64,000 nucleotides of DNA, taken from the NCBI RefSeq assembly GCF_014472395.1, contig NZ_JACSZW010000010.1, forward strand, positions 62,001 through 126,000, written 5' to 3'. Below the pieces are notes generated by a model. The model was not told where the DNA came from. It was given only the letters and a program-made list of their open reading frames with translations, and did not search any database. The translations under genes and the position numbers were made by a program. Source of the stretch: Pedobacter sp. N36a (lineage in GTDB: Bacteria; Bacteroidota; Bacteroidia; Sphingobacteriales; Sphingobacteriaceae). This document shows positions 44,246-53,060 of the stretch, piece after piece; the first letter of the stretch is position 1, and each line of letters begins with the position of its first letter.

Positions 44246-44586
44246 GCCATGACTTGTTTGTGCCATTGTTTCATCACCTTCCGCCCTGCAAACTCTGCTT
44301 TTGCTGCATTTTTGTGGCTGAAATCCAGCTGCTTAAAAACGATATCTGCCAACTCATTCATAAAAGGCTCATGCTGGTTCATCTCCTGCTCAAGACGTTC
44401 ATCCTCAGTAAGGTAGTAGAGAAAGAAAAGGGTGGCCCAGCGCTCATCGCCGTCTGGCTGACTATAATAAAATGGGAAGGAAACCCGATCCACAAATTTT
44501 TGAAGAAATGCCTGTGGTTCTACTTTAAACAGGTCGCACAGCACACTAAAATCTTCCGGCGAATCAAGGGTGACGTTTATTTTCAT
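44230..44586 (-). CDS. uncharacterised single-copy form of a repeated domain
   Basis: A 118-residue soluble protein from the ATG at 44586. Its core PEDFSVLCDLFKVEPQAFLQ followed by KFVDRVSFPFYY is plainly related to two segments of the adjacent 247-residue protein. The shared pattern is DF-x(3)-C-x(6)-P-x(3)-LQ-x-F-x(3)-(V/I)S(F/L), followed by a helical part. I know no name for this domain. It follows the 247-residue gene after 22 bp on the same strand, so the two are co-transcribed. The tail is rich in Lys, Arg and Gln. Confidence 0.65.
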   Translation of the reverse strand: MKINVTLDSPEDFSVLCDLFKVEPQAFLQKFVDRVSFPFYYSQPDGDERWATLFFLYYLTEDERLEQEMNQHEPFMNELADIVFKQLDFSHKNAAKAEFAGRKVMKQWHKQVMAKRGK

Positions 44587-44608
44587 AAGCTTATATATTT
44601 GGTTAGTT

Positions 44609-45352
44609 TTAACTGATGGCCAGGAGCTGCTGATAGTATTTGCAGTATATTTCCTGATATTTTTTGACCCGTTTTTTATGGTCTCTGATGATGAATAACC
44701 AGAGGTGCAGCTCCTGAATCTGGTCAATAAACTGTACTTGCAGTGTTCTAATGGCATTGTTGCTGGGCAGTTCCTTACTGATGTTTAAAACTTTATAAAA
44801 AAAGCCCATCGCTTGATTTTCTCCAATCCTTTTAAGTCCTACATTGGCGTGGACAATGGGCAGGGATATCTGCGACATGAAATGCTGCAGGTATTCTTCC
44901 GGAGAACAGTTGTGAAGCTCACAAAGCAGACAGAAATCCATTTTAAGCTGTAATTCCTTGCCATCTTCCATCACCAAAGTGGTGTTCTGAGTCCTGGAAG
45001 GTTCCATAATCCCATAGATTTTTTTCACTAAAGGCGCAGACATTTTCCTTTTTCTCGTCGGAGCTAAGTCCGGTGTCACCGAAATTTTGATAATATTCCG
45101 AATGTACCTCAAGATCGGCTCCCTACGTTTTATAAAAGCAGAACCACTTTCTCTACGGATCGAAAGAGAATAATTTAAAAGCGTATTGGTGGCACATCGG
45201 TAAATGTCGTCAGATTTCTGGCTCAGGGAGTCATAGAAAGAAACATGGTCTATGAAAAGCTGTAATACCTCTGGAATAGGTAATTGATAAGTTGCACAGG
45301 CAATCTTAAAATCCAGCGGAATACTGGGTAAGGTTGGCGTCTTGGTTTTCAT
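44609..45352 (-). CDS. uncharacterised protein with two copies of the same domain
   Basis: A 247-residue protein with two diverged copies of the domain seen in the 118-residue neighbour: LDFKIACATYQLPIPEVLQL plus FIDHVSF at about 13-41, and MDFCLLCELHNCSPEEYLQH plus FMSQISL at about 136-164. A basic linker (PTRKRKMSAPLVKK) joins them. No signal peptide. The middle gene of a minus-strand group of three that diverges from an XRE regulator. Nothing shows its biochemical role; repeated all-helical domains of this kind are often protein-protein modules. Confidence 0.65.
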   Translation of the reverse strand: MKTKTPTLPSIPLDFKIACATYQLPIPEVLQLFIDHVSFYDSLSQKSDDIYRCATNTLLNYSLSIRRESGSAFIKRREPILRYIRNIIKISVTPDLAPTRKRKMSAPLVKKIYGIMEPSRTQNTTLVMEDGKELQLKMDFCLLCELHNCSPEEYLQHFMSQISLPIVHANVGLKRIGENQAMGFFYKVLNISKELPSNNAIRTLQVQFIDQIQELHLWLFIIRDHKKRVKKYQEIYCKYYQQLLAIS

Positions 45353-45421
45353 GGTTTGAATTGTTCTAAGTCATCAAATTTTTTATTCCGGTCATGCCTG
45401 TTGCTGTACAGGTTGCCCACA

Positions 45422-46084
45422 TTATTCAAATACTTTTTCATAGACACAGCCATTGTCTTTGGATTTGACTCTTTTTAATTTTGGGAAATCATTCTTTTTT
45501 GTCAGGTTGAGTAAGGCCGCCTGTAAGTGTCTTGGAGAAAAAGACTCCGATAGCTTGTTACGGCATTTCTGGTAAATCTGAAGTGGAGACTGAGGGCTGT
45601 AAAATAGCTTGCCTTCAAAAAGGACATTCAGGATGGCCATTGCCTGAGCTTCCATTGACAGCTCTGTGATTTTATGGGCAATGCTATTCATATTGTTCTC
45701 TATAAGGTGAAAAATGGGCGTTTCCTGGCCATCCGTTTCCAGTCTCATCATCATAAACTCTATTTTTACCGGATTACTGATTTTTATCAGCTGATACTCG
45801 CTCTTACTGCCTCCGTTTTCAAAGCTTGAAATTAAACCCCTTAACGATGGCTCTTCCACCGCATGCTGGAAACAATGCATGTCCTCATAGCTGAAACCTA
45901 TACTGCTGAGTTCTTCTTTTTTTTTCATATAATCATTGGCATAGCCCATTAAAAAAGAAACTTCGGAAGTGCTGTAGCCCTTCGCTATTCTTTTAATCAT
46001 AAAGCTGTATAACATCCCCACATTTACCGGGGAAAGCATCGCCTTACTAATTAATGGTAACGAATAATTGTGCTTCTTTTTCAT
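45422..46084 (-). CDS. uncharacterised protein, head of the three-gene group
   Basis: A 220-residue soluble protein (MKKKHNYSLPLISKAMLSPV...). The first 60 residues (FMIKRIAKGYSTSEVSFLMGYANDY) look like a helix-turn-helix, as in XRE-type proteins, and the end is basic. It diverges from the XRE-family gene at 46229 across 144 bp of very AT-rich DNA that must hold both promoters. Possibly a DNA-binding protein; no family is recognised. Confidence 0.6.
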   Translation of the reverse strand: MKKKHNYSLPLISKAMLSPVNVGMLYSFMIKRIAKGYSTSEVSFLMGYANDYMKKKEELSSIGFSYEDMHCFQHAVEEPSLRGLISSFENGGSKSEYQLIKISNPVKIEFMMMRLETDGQETPIFHLIENNMNSIAHKITELSMEAQAMAILNVLFEGKLFYSPQSPLQIYQKCRNKLSESFSPRHLQAALLNLTKKNDFPKLKRVKSKDNGCVYEKVFE

Positions 46085-46228
46085 ACTATAATCTTATAAA
46101 TTACATCATATGTATAGATTGTAAATACAAACGTATGTATAATATATCTATTTAGCCAAATCATATATAGTTTATCTTTCTCATTTATATATTTATCTAT
46201 ACTTATTTTTAGAAAAACCATATTTATC

Positions 46229-46450
46229 ATGACGAAATTAGGAGAGTATCTAGCAAAGAGATCTGTAAATAAATCGCAGGTAGCCAAAAGAACAGGTTTA
46301 ACAAAAGCGAGGATGAATGAGCTCACTTTAACAGATACAGCCAAGTTAAGAGCGGAAGAACTTTACCTGATCGCATTGGCCATCAATGTGAGTCCTTGTG
46401 AAATGCTCAATAAGATCTGTGAAGGAGTTACATTAGTCTCAGAAAGCTAG
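46229..46450 (+). CDS. XRE-family helix-turn-helix regulator
   Basis: A 73-residue protein made of a single Cro/C1-type helix-turn-helix: LGEYLAKRSVNKSQVAKRTG (helices 1-2), LTKARMNELTLTD (recognition helix) and YLIALAINVSPCEML (the typical closing segment). It lies between the divergent three-gene group and the PAS sensor gene, which starts 15 bp after its stop, so it is read together with the latter and could control both directions. Confidence 0.85.
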   Translation: MTKLGEYLAKRSVNKSQVAKRTGLTKARMNELTLTDTAKLRAEELYLIALAINVSPCEMLNKICEGVTLVSES

Positions 46451-46465
46451 ATTATCTTTAAATTT

Positions 46466-47650
46466 ATGCGAAGAATCCCGGCTATCATTACACTCGTATA
46501 TCTTGCCCTAGGAGCTCTATGGCTAATTTTGGGCAGTCAGTGGATTCGTTACCTTGATCAGCGTATCCCGGAAAGGGATATGCGCTTTTTATATAGTTAT
46601 AAGAATCTCATCTTTCTATTTGTTTCCGGACTTATTTTGTTTGTGCTGATCGAAATGTATCGCAGGAGTATCTCTAGAATGCAGAGTAACTATAAACAGC
46701 TTTTTGAAGGATCTATAGCTATAATTTATGTATTTGACCGTGAAAATTTCCGCTTATTGGAAGTCAATGAGCGGATGGTAGAACAATATGGGTATACCAG
46801 ACTAGAATTGTTAAACATGACAGTGATGGACCTGCGGCCAGCAGCGGAGCAGAGTAAGCTGGCGCATTACCTCAAATCCACACATCAGGAAGGGCGTGCT
46901 ACACAGGTCTGGCTGCACAAAAGAAAAAACGGGAAAACTTTTCCTGCGCTGATTTCTCATCATAAAACGATACACAAAAAACAGGAGGCCTACACAGTGA
47001 TTGCAATCGATATTGAAATCTATGTGAAAGCCGAAGAACGGATCAAAGAGCTATTAAAGGTATATGAAACGGTAACGAGTGTAACAAATGATGTCATCTG
47101 GGAATATTGTCCTGGTACAAATGAACTGAAATGGCAAAATGGTTTCTCGGAAATTTTTGGCTATACCGCAGATTTAAGGGAAAACACTAAAGAATGGATA
47201 CTGAGCAAGGTGCATCCCGAAGATCAGGATCATGTGGAAAAAAGTATGGCCGAAAGTCTGGAGAAACTGAGTAATTCCTGGCGTTGTGAATACCGTTTGA
47301 AATGTGTGGATGGCAGTTATAAATATGTCTCTAATCAAGCTTTTCTCCTACTGGATGCGCTGGGGCAGGCAGAAAAAATGGTAGGAGCCCTGAGAGATAT
47401 TACCATCCGAAAAAATTATGAAAAGCGCCTGCTGCATAGAAATGAAATACTTAAAAACATTGCTTGGGAGAATTCTCATAAATTCCGGAAACCAGTCAGC
47501 AATATCATCGGAATTCTGAACCTGATGAAAATAGAAGAAAAAGGGACAGATGCCTCCTTACTAACCATGCTGGAACGTTCCGCGCTGGAATTGGATGAAA
47601 TGATCAATAAAATTAATGACAGTACGAACATCGTTGACCAGGAAGAGTAA
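46466..47650 (+). CDS. membrane PAS-domain sensor with a histidine-kinase-like dimerisation domain but no ATPase
   Basis: A 394-residue protein with two N-terminal membrane helices (about 7-27 and 48-68), a PAS domain at about 78-190 (FEGSIAIIYVFDRENFRLLEVN), a second PAS at about 200-320 (TNDVIWEYCPGTNELKWQ, RCEYRLKCVDGSYKYVSNQA) and a last helical part NSHKFRKPVSNIIGILNLM with His338, like the phospho-accepting DHp helix of histidine kinases. It ends there: no HATPase_c domain follows, and the stop is followed by non-coding sequence. It cannot autophosphorylate by itself. A response regulator lies 106 bp downstream. Confidence 0.82.
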   Translation: MRRIPAIITLVYLALGALWLILGSQWIRYLDQRIPERDMRFLYSYKNLIFLFVSGLILFVLIEMYRRSISRMQSNYKQLFEGSIAIIYVFDRENFRLLEVNERMVEQYGYTRLELLNMTVMDLRPAAEQSKLAHYLKSTHQEGRATQVWLHKRKNGKTFPALISHHKTIHKKQEAYTVIAIDIEIYVKAEERIKELLKVYETVTSVTNDVIWEYCPGTNELKWQNGFSEIFGYTADLRENTKEWILSKVHPEDQDHVEKSMAESLEKLSNSWRCEYRLKCVDGSYKYVSNQAFLLLDALGQAEKMVGALRDITIRKNYEKRLLHRNEILKNIAWENSHKFRKPVSNIIGILNLMKIEEKGTDASLLTMLERSALELDEMINKINDSTNIVDQEE

Positions 47651-47756
47651 TTTTTCCATTTTATAGGAGATTTATACCCTCTTTGTTGCAGTTTTTTAAT
47701 ATGTGGCAAAATTGTTGCTAGTACTTCGCCGAAGTTCAATTTAAAAACAATTTAAT

Positions 47757-48119
47757 ATGATCAAAAGAATACATGTGCTTGAAGATGATGAAGATATCAG
47801 GTATATCATTGGCGTTTTACTTAAAGATGAAGGATATGAATTGCAACTATCGTCTACTTTTTCGGAGCTAAAAGGGAAACTGAAAGATTCAGTACCTGAT
47901 TTATTCATTTTGGATGTGATGTTGCCTGATGGAGATGGAGCAGAAATCTGTAAAGATTTAAAATCAGATATGTTTACGAAACACATTCCAATTATTGTAA
48001 TGTCTGCAAACGATCAGAATAAAGAGTTGAGTATTGCTGCTGGTGCAGATGATTATGTGAGCAAGCCCTTTGATATTGACTATATTGTGAAAAGAATTAA
48101 AAAGTTATTGCTGGATTAA
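47757..48119 (+). CDS. single-domain response regulator
   Basis: A 120-residue stand-alone receiver domain. Acidic pocket D10-D11 (VLEDDEDI), phospho-acceptor D53 in LFILDVMLPDGDG, switch residue in IIVMSAND and the conserved lysine in YVSKPFD. No output domain, so it acts by protein contact, in the manner of CheY or Spo0F. It probably pairs with the preceding PAS protein, or with a kinase elsewhere, because the neighbour lacks an ATPase domain. Ends in a clear terminator. Confidence 0.92.
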   Translation: MIKRIHVLEDDEDIRYIIGVLLKDEGYELQLSSTFSELKGKLKDSVPDLFILDVMLPDGDGAEICKDLKSDMFTKHIPIIVMSANDQNKELSIAAGADDYVSKPFDIDYIVKRIKKLLLD

Positions 48120-48139
48120 TTCCTGGAATACTACATATA

Positions 48140-48178
48140 AAAATGGCCCTGGGTATTTAATATATTCAGGGCCATTTT
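48140..48178 (+). terminator. terminator after the response regulator
   Basis: Stem AAAATGGCCCTG/CAGGGCCATTTT with a 15-base loop and a T-run, 20 bp after the stop codon. Confidence 0.88.
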
Positions 48179-48529
48179 TTTAGGCAAGGCTAAGAAATAT
48201 TGGCCAGGCCTTAAAATAGAAACAGGGATAAACCTTGGAGAGGTATCCCTGTTAATTGATAGTTGGCCCACCACAGACCAACCTAAACCAAACAAACTAC
48301 GACTATAACGGATGTAATTATATGATAGTTTTAAGTATTTGAAATTAAACATTTCTATGACAATAGGCGGTGGTTATCCTCCTAAGCTTTCGAAGCTACC
48401 TGAATGAATAATTTGAAGACGAATCTAGCTAATGGTCACCTTTAATAGGTATTTTTAATTCGGATGTACTGAACTTCAGTTGTTTAGGTTAATCCTGTTA
48501 CACAGCACTTATTTTACATTGATATATAT
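48179..48529. other. gap before the cupin gene, with one hairpin
   Basis: About 350 bp without a credible gene. A perfect 10 bp hairpin AACAGGGATA/TATCCCTGTT lies at 48221-48253, without a T-run. I see nothing else of note. Confidence 0.4.
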
Positions 48530-48537
48530 TATATTTG
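48530..48537 (+). promoter_or_regulatory. -7 element (TATATTTG) of the cupin gene
   Basis: TATATTTG matches TAnnTTTG and lies 19 bp before the ATG. No clear TTG at the standard distance upstream. Confidence 0.45.
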
Positions 48538-48556
48538 GCACAAATACGAGAATAAA

Positions 48557-49054
48557 ATGTCAGATCAGAAAAAAGAAATATTTGATGGCGTAGCTCAGCG
48601 CTTAAAAATTGAAGGATTTAATGTGGTCAATCGTGATGAAAGCCGCCCTTGGGGAGGTTTTTTCGTAATTGACGAGGACCAGGCACAACAATTTGCCAAT
48701 GTTTATTTCGATGGACTAAATGTTGATGAATTGAAAATATCAGGTAAACTAAGCCCTAAAATTTTAATTGTTGCCCCAAAAACACGTTTATCATGGCAGT
48801 ATCACCACCGCCGTGCCGAAATATGGAGAGTGGTAAATGGTACAGTAGGAGTTTGTACCAGTGATACAGATGAACAAGGTGAGGTGAAAGAGCTAACACC
48901 TGGTCAAACGATCAAATTAAAACAAGGTGAAAGACACCGTTTAATCGGTTTGGACGATTGGGGAATTGTTTCCGAAATCTGGCAGCATACAGATCCAACA
49001 AATCCATCTGATGAAAGTGATATTGTAAGAGTACAAGACGATTTTGGCAGATAA
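48557..49054 (+). CDS. cupin protein of the type II phosphomannose isomerase kind
   Basis: A 165-residue cupin. The sequence ESRPWGGFFVI, ILIVAPKTRLSWQYHHRRAE (metal ligands His-His and Glu), IWRVVNGTVGV, LTPGQTIKLKQGERHRLIG (third His) and IVSEIWQ follows the C-terminal mannose-6-phosphate isomerase domain of ManC-type enzymes. The fold binds a metal and sugar phosphates are the usual substrates, so it probably interconverts a sugar phosphate in the cytoplasm; the exact sugar cannot be told. Single gene with its own promoter element and terminator. Confidence 0.82.
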   Translation: MSDQKKEIFDGVAQRLKIEGFNVVNRDESRPWGGFFVIDEDQAQQFANVYFDGLNVDELKISGKLSPKILIVAPKTRLSWQYHHRRAEIWRVVNGTVGVCTSDTDEQGEVKELTPGQTIKLKQGERHRLIGLDDWGIVSEIWQHTDPTNPSDESDIVRVQDDFGR

Positions 49055-49073
49055 AACCAAATAGACATGATTT

Positions 49074-49104
49074 AATCCCGTATTGGTAAAACTTTTACGG
49101 GATT
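49074..49104 (+). terminator. terminator after the cupin gene
   Basis: Stem AATCCCGTA/TACGGGATT with a 13-base loop followed by a run of Ts, 20 bp after the stop. Confidence 0.85.
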
Positions 49105-49171
49105 TTTTTTGCTATTTTGCAAGCCAAACATCAAGATCTGCCATAGGTCAGTATTACGTACATACACAAAT

Positions 49172-49900
49172 ATGATTATTTTAGTTTTCTTTCTTTTACA
49201 CTGGTTCCTCTCCTTATTTTCACAGACTTTCTTTTTACATCGTTATGCCTCGCATAAAATGTTTAAAATGAACGCCTTTTGGGAGAAGTTTTTTTATGCC
49301 ATTACCTTCTTGTCGCAAGGCTCCTCTTTTCTAAATCCGAGAGCTTATGCGATCCTGCACCGCATGCATCATGCTTTTTCTGATACAGAAAAAGATCCGC
49401 ACTCCCCACATTTCGTTAAAGATGTATGGGGAATGATGATCAAGACAAAAAATATTTACCTGAATTATTCCAAATTTAATGTAGAACCAGAAGAGCAGTT
49501 TAGAGATAAATACCCTTCATGGCCAATCATTGACAAAATCGGAGATTCCTGGATTACCAGAATGGTCTTTATAGGTTTTTACATCTGGTTTTATGTAACT
49601 TTTGCTACAGCTTGGTGGATGTTCCTTTTATTGCCGATCCACTTTTTGATGGGGCCGATTCATGGCGCTATCGTCAACTGGTGCGGACATAAATATGGTT
49701 ATTCGAATCATGATAATGATGACCACAGCAAGAATTCACTTCCATTAGATTTTCTGATGCTGGGTGAATTGTTCCAAAATAATCACCATAAAAAGCCAAA
49801 TAATCCAAATTTCGCTTCACGCTGGTTTGAATTTGATCCTACATATCCATTGATGAAGGTGATGCATTGGCTGCACATCATCCGAATAAGAAAAGTCTAA
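49172..49900 (+). CDS. membrane fatty acid (acyl-CoA/acyl-lipid) desaturase
   Basis: A 242-residue integral-membrane di-iron desaturase from the ATG at 49172. The three histidine boxes are HRYASH (about 22-27), HRMHH (about 60-64) and NNHHKKP (about 202-208), in the order of delta-9-type desaturases, with several membrane helices between them. It puts a double bond into membrane acyl chains using oxygen. First gene of a six-gene operon whose cyclopropane-synthase-like enzymes need exactly such double bonds. A longer reading from 49109 would add residues without family character. Confidence 0.88.
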   Translation: MIILVFFLLHWFLSLFSQTFFLHRYASHKMFKMNAFWEKFFYAITFLSQGSSFLNPRAYAILHRMHHAFSDTEKDPHSPHFVKDVWGMMIKTKNIYLNYSKFNVEPEEQFRDKYPSWPIIDKIGDSWITRMVFIGFYIWFYVTFATAWWMFLLLPIHFLMGPIHGAIVNWCGHKYGYSNHDNDDHSKNSLPLDFLMLGELFQNNHHKKPNNPNFASRWFEFDPTYPLMKVMHWLHIIRIRKV

Positions 49901-49911
49901 AAACATTTTAT

Positions 49912-50712
49912 ATGGCAACACCCTATCTTATCTTAATTTGTTTAGTAGCGTGTTGCCTGGTCATGGCACTAGTTTGGTGCTGGGCCGTCAAAATAAACAA
50001 TGCCGGGGTAGTTGATGTCTTTTGGGCACTCAACTTTCCGCTAATTGCCATGCTGCTGTTTTTCCTGGCTGATGGACTTGAACTCAGAAAACAGCTGATC
50101 TGCAGCATGGTGGTCATCGCCGGCCTTCGCCTAGGCGCACACCTGTGGCAAAGGGTGATCGGTCACCTCCAAGTCGAAGAAGGTCGTTATCAACAGCTCC
50201 GTAAAGAATGGGCTCCCCATGAAAATAAAAAGTTCTTCTGGTTTTTTCAGTTTCAGGCTTTCTCAAATGTGATTCTCGCTATTCCTTTTTTTCTGATTGC
50301 CAGCAATCAGGATACCCATATCCATACCCTTGAATATTTAGGAATTGCCCTTTGGGTGATTGCAGTGCTCGGAGAGGCCATCGCAGATATGCAGTTGAGC
50401 CAGTTTAAAAAAGAGGCCTGCAATAAGGGTCAGGTTTGCCAGCTGGGGTTATGGAATTACTCTCGCCATCCCAATTATTTCTTCCAGCTGCTGATGTGGA
50501 TTGCTTATTTTCTTTTCGCCCTCCATGCCCCATGGGGATGGATTGCGCTGAGCAGTCCGCTCATCATAGGCTATCTGCTATTTACAGTAACCGGCATTCC
50601 TGCCACAGAGGAACAGGCACTCCGTTCCAAAGGCGAGCTGTACCGCCAATATCAGCAAAGTACCAGCGTGTTTATTCCTTGGTTTAAAAAGAAGGTTTCG
50701 GTCCTTAAATAA
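49912..50712 (+). CDS. DUF1295 (steroid 5-alpha-reductase-like) membrane protein
   Basis: A 266-residue membrane protein with six to seven helices. The C-terminal LGLWNYSRHPNYFFQLLMWI is the signature of DUF1295 and of steroid 5-alpha-reductase/isoprenylcysteine methyltransferase-type enzymes, which act on lipid double bonds or methyl groups in the membrane. It starts 11 bp after the desaturase. An overlapping start at 49867 is not favoured, because the ATG at 49912 begins the first helix. A lipid reductase or modification role fits the operon. Confidence 0.85.
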   Translation: MATPYLILICLVACCLVMALVWCWAVKINNAGVVDVFWALNFPLIAMLLFFLADGLELRKQLICSMVVIAGLRLGAHLWQRVIGHLQVEEGRYQQLRKEWAPHENKKFFWFFQFQAFSNVILAIPFFLIASNQDTHIHTLEYLGIALWVIAVLGEAIADMQLSQFKKEACNKGQVCQLGLWNYSRHPNYFFQLLMWIAYFLFALHAPWGWIALSSPLIIGYLLFTVTGIPATEEQALRSKGELYRQYQQSTSVFIPWFKKKVSVLK

Positions 50713-50775
50713 AAACCATAGGGACTTAAATAACGTATAGTTAAAGTAATTAGCGATACTTTAATACGAAGATTC

Positions 50776-51807
50776 ATGTGGTACGATACTTTAATTGAAC
50801 AGAACAAATTACCAGATTTTATATTACGCGCAGGGATTCGCAGATTGCTAAAAAAACGCCTCCAGGACGAAATAGTAGGAGATGCAGAAGCCCAGCAGCA
50901 GCGCTTAAATAAGCTGATTGCAAAACTGAAAACCGAACCTATCGCCGTTCATACGGAAGATGCCAATCAACAGCATTATGAGGTGCCCACTGCTTTTTAC
51001 CAATATTGTTTGGGTAAACATTTAAAGTATTCCAGTGGGTATTGGAATCCGGGAGTGACCTCCTTGGATACTTCCGAGCAGGATATGCTCGCGCTGACCA
51101 CCAAACGCGCAGACTTGAAAGATGGTCAGTATATTCTCGAACTAGGATGTGGCTGGGGATCTCTCACTTTATTTATGGCTCAAAAATACCCTAATAGTCA
51201 CATCACCGCAGTCTCTAATTCTGCAACTCAAAAAGCTTATATCGACCAGACTGCAAAAGAAAGAAACCTGCATAACATTACGGTTATCACCGAGGATATC
51301 AATGTTTTTAAAACTCCTATCCAGTATGATCGTGTTCTTTCCGTAGAGATGTTTGAGCACATGCGCAACTATGAATTGCTGATGGGCAAAATTGCTTCTT
51401 TTATGAAAGATGATGGCCGACTATTTGTCCATATTTTCAGCCATCATAAATTAGCCTATAAATTTGAAGTGAATGATGAAACCGATTGGATGAGCAAGTA
51501 TTTTTTTACCGGAGGAATTATGCCCTCTAATCACCTGCTGCTTTACTTTAACCAACACCTCAGCATAGCGAATCATTGGTTGGTAAATGGTACAAATTAT
51601 GCCAAAACATCCGAAGCATGGCTTAAAAATATGGATGCCCATAAAAAGGAAATTATGCCTATCTTAAGGGAAACCTATGGTGCAGACCAAGCCTTAAAAT
51701 GGTGGGTCTACTGGCGGTTGTTCTATTTGTCATGCGCAGAATTATTTGCCTATAACGAGGGCAATGAATGGATGGTATGTCATTACCTGTTTAAAAAGAA
51801 AGCCTGA
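50776..51807 (+). CDS. cyclopropane-fatty-acid-synthase-like SAM methyltransferase 1
   Basis: A 343-residue methyltransferase of the CFA synthase family. SAM-binding motif I is ILELGCGWGSLTLFMAQKYP (about 120-139), with VEMFEHMRNYE and FVHIFSHH as later family motifs. It lacks most of the N-terminal lipid-binding part of classical CFA synthases and starts with a short helical segment (LPDFILRAGIRRLLKKRL). Its C-terminal MVCHYLFKKK ends at the ATG of the flavoprotein gene with a one-base overlap. It would transfer a methyl or methylene group from SAM to an unsaturated acyl chain. Confidence 0.88.
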   Translation: MWYDTLIEQNKLPDFILRAGIRRLLKKRLQDEIVGDAEAQQQRLNKLIAKLKTEPIAVHTEDANQQHYEVPTAFYQYCLGKHLKYSSGYWNPGVTSLDTSEQDMLALTTKRADLKDGQYILELGCGWGSLTLFMAQKYPNSHITAVSNSATQKAYIDQTAKERNLHNITVITEDINVFKTPIQYDRVLSVEMFEHMRNYELLMGKIASFMKDDGRLFVHIFSHHKLAYKFEVNDETDWMSKYFFTGGIMPSNHLLLYFNQHLSIANHWLVNGTNYAKTSEAWLKNMDAHKKEIMPILRETYGADQALKWWVYWRLFYLSCAELFAYNEGNEWMVCHYLFKKKA

Positions 51808-53051
51808 TGGAAAAAGTCGCAATTATAGGTACCGGTATTGCCGGAATGGGTTGCGGTCACCTGCTCCAATATAAATACCACCTTACTTTTTATGAAGAAC
51901 AGGACTATATTGGCGGACATACCAATACGATTACGCTAGAAGAAGAAGGAGAAACGGTTTATATTGATACTGGATTTATGGTATTCAACCAGCAGACTTA
52001 CCCCCAGCTGTCCAGGTTGTTCGATAAAATACATGCGCCGGTAAAAGCAACAGATATGTCTTTCAGCGTTCAATACTTGCCTGATAACCTGGAGTATAGT
52101 GGCTCAAGTCTGAATCATCTTTTCGCACAGCGGAGGAACTTATTTAATCCTGCCTTTCTGAAGATGCTGATGCAGATCAATCGTTTCAATAAGGAAAGCG
52201 TGGCTATTCTTGATCAGCCGCAATACGAAAATTATTCCATAGGCAGGTACATCAGCGAATTTGGATACAGTCAGGATATGCTCTGGAAATACCTGATTCC
52301 GATGAGCTCCGCAGTATGGTCTACACCAATGGAGCAAATTCTGGACTTCCCTGCAGTATCATTGATCAGGTTCTTTAAAAATCATGGTTTCCTCGGGTTA
52401 GATACTCAGCATCAATGGTATACGCTTCATAATGGCAGTCAATCTTATCGAGAATTATTGATCAAGCCTTTTAAAGATCGAATTCAGCTGCGGAAGAAAG
52501 TGGTTGAAGTATCAAGACTCGCCGATGGGAAAGTCAGTGTCCTTGCTGCGGATGGCAGTTCAGCAATATATGACCGTGTGATTCTAGCTTGTCATGCCGA
52601 TCAGGCACATCAGATCGTAAAGGATAAAACTCCAGATGAAGCACGCTTGCTCTCTAAGTTTAAATATCAGCCCAATAAAGCAGTTCTTCATACCGATAGT
52701 AATTTAATGCCTAAAAAGGAATTAGCCTGGAGCAGCTGGAACTACCGGGTAGAAAAGCAAGGCGAAGTTTTGGTACCGAGCACGATTTATTGGATGAACC
52801 GTTTGCAGCAGGTATCGAATCATCAGGATTATTTTGTTTCTATCAATCCTTCCAGTGCAATTGATGCAAAAAAGATCATCCGTGAAATTGATTATGAACA
52901 TCCCTTATTTGATGTTCCTGCGATGCAGGCACAAAAAGAGCTGGTAATCCTTAACCAGCATGGACCGGTTTATTATTGTGGAAGTTATTTTAAATATGGT
53001 TTTCATGAAGATGCGTATGCCAGTGCGGCTGCACTTTGTGAAAATTGGTAA
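51807..53051 (+). CDS. FAD-dependent oxidoreductase (amine-oxidase-like)
   Basis: A 414-residue flavoprotein with the N-terminal dinucleotide-binding motif VAIIGTGIAGMGCGHLL (GxGxxG), the second FAD segment YIGGHTNTI and YIDTGFMVFN, and a C-terminal YYCGSYFKYGFHEDAYASA that closes the FAD site. This is the COG2907-type protein that is regularly found next to DUF1365 and CFA-type genes. In Rhodobacter a comparable flavoprotein and CFA-type methylase take part in forming unusual (furan-type) fatty acids, which makes an acyl-chain redox role likely here too; that link is inference. Confidence 0.88.
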   Translation: MEKVAIIGTGIAGMGCGHLLQYKYHLTFYEEQDYIGGHTNTITLEEEGETVYIDTGFMVFNQQTYPQLSRLFDKIHAPVKATDMSFSVQYLPDNLEYSGSSLNHLFAQRRNLFNPAFLKMLMQINRFNKESVAILDQPQYENYSIGRYISEFGYSQDMLWKYLIPMSSAVWSTPMEQILDFPAVSLIRFFKNHGFLGLDTQHQWYTLHNGSQSYRELLIKPFKDRIQLRKKVVEVSRLADGKVSVLAADGSSAIYDRVILACHADQAHQIVKDKTPDEARLLSKFKYQPNKAVLHTDSNLMPKKELAWSSWNYRVEKQGEVLVPSTIYWMNRLQQVSNHQDYFVSINPSSAIDAKKIIREIDYEHPLFDVPAMQAQKELVILNQHGPVYYCGSYFKYGFHEDAYASAAALCENW

Positions 53052-53060
53052 TGATCATTG

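Noticed and set aside
44588..44757. Longer start of the 118-residue protein at 44757
   Set aside because: It would overlap the end of the 247-residue gene by more than 140 bases with residues of no family character; the ATG at 44586 starts the shared domain.
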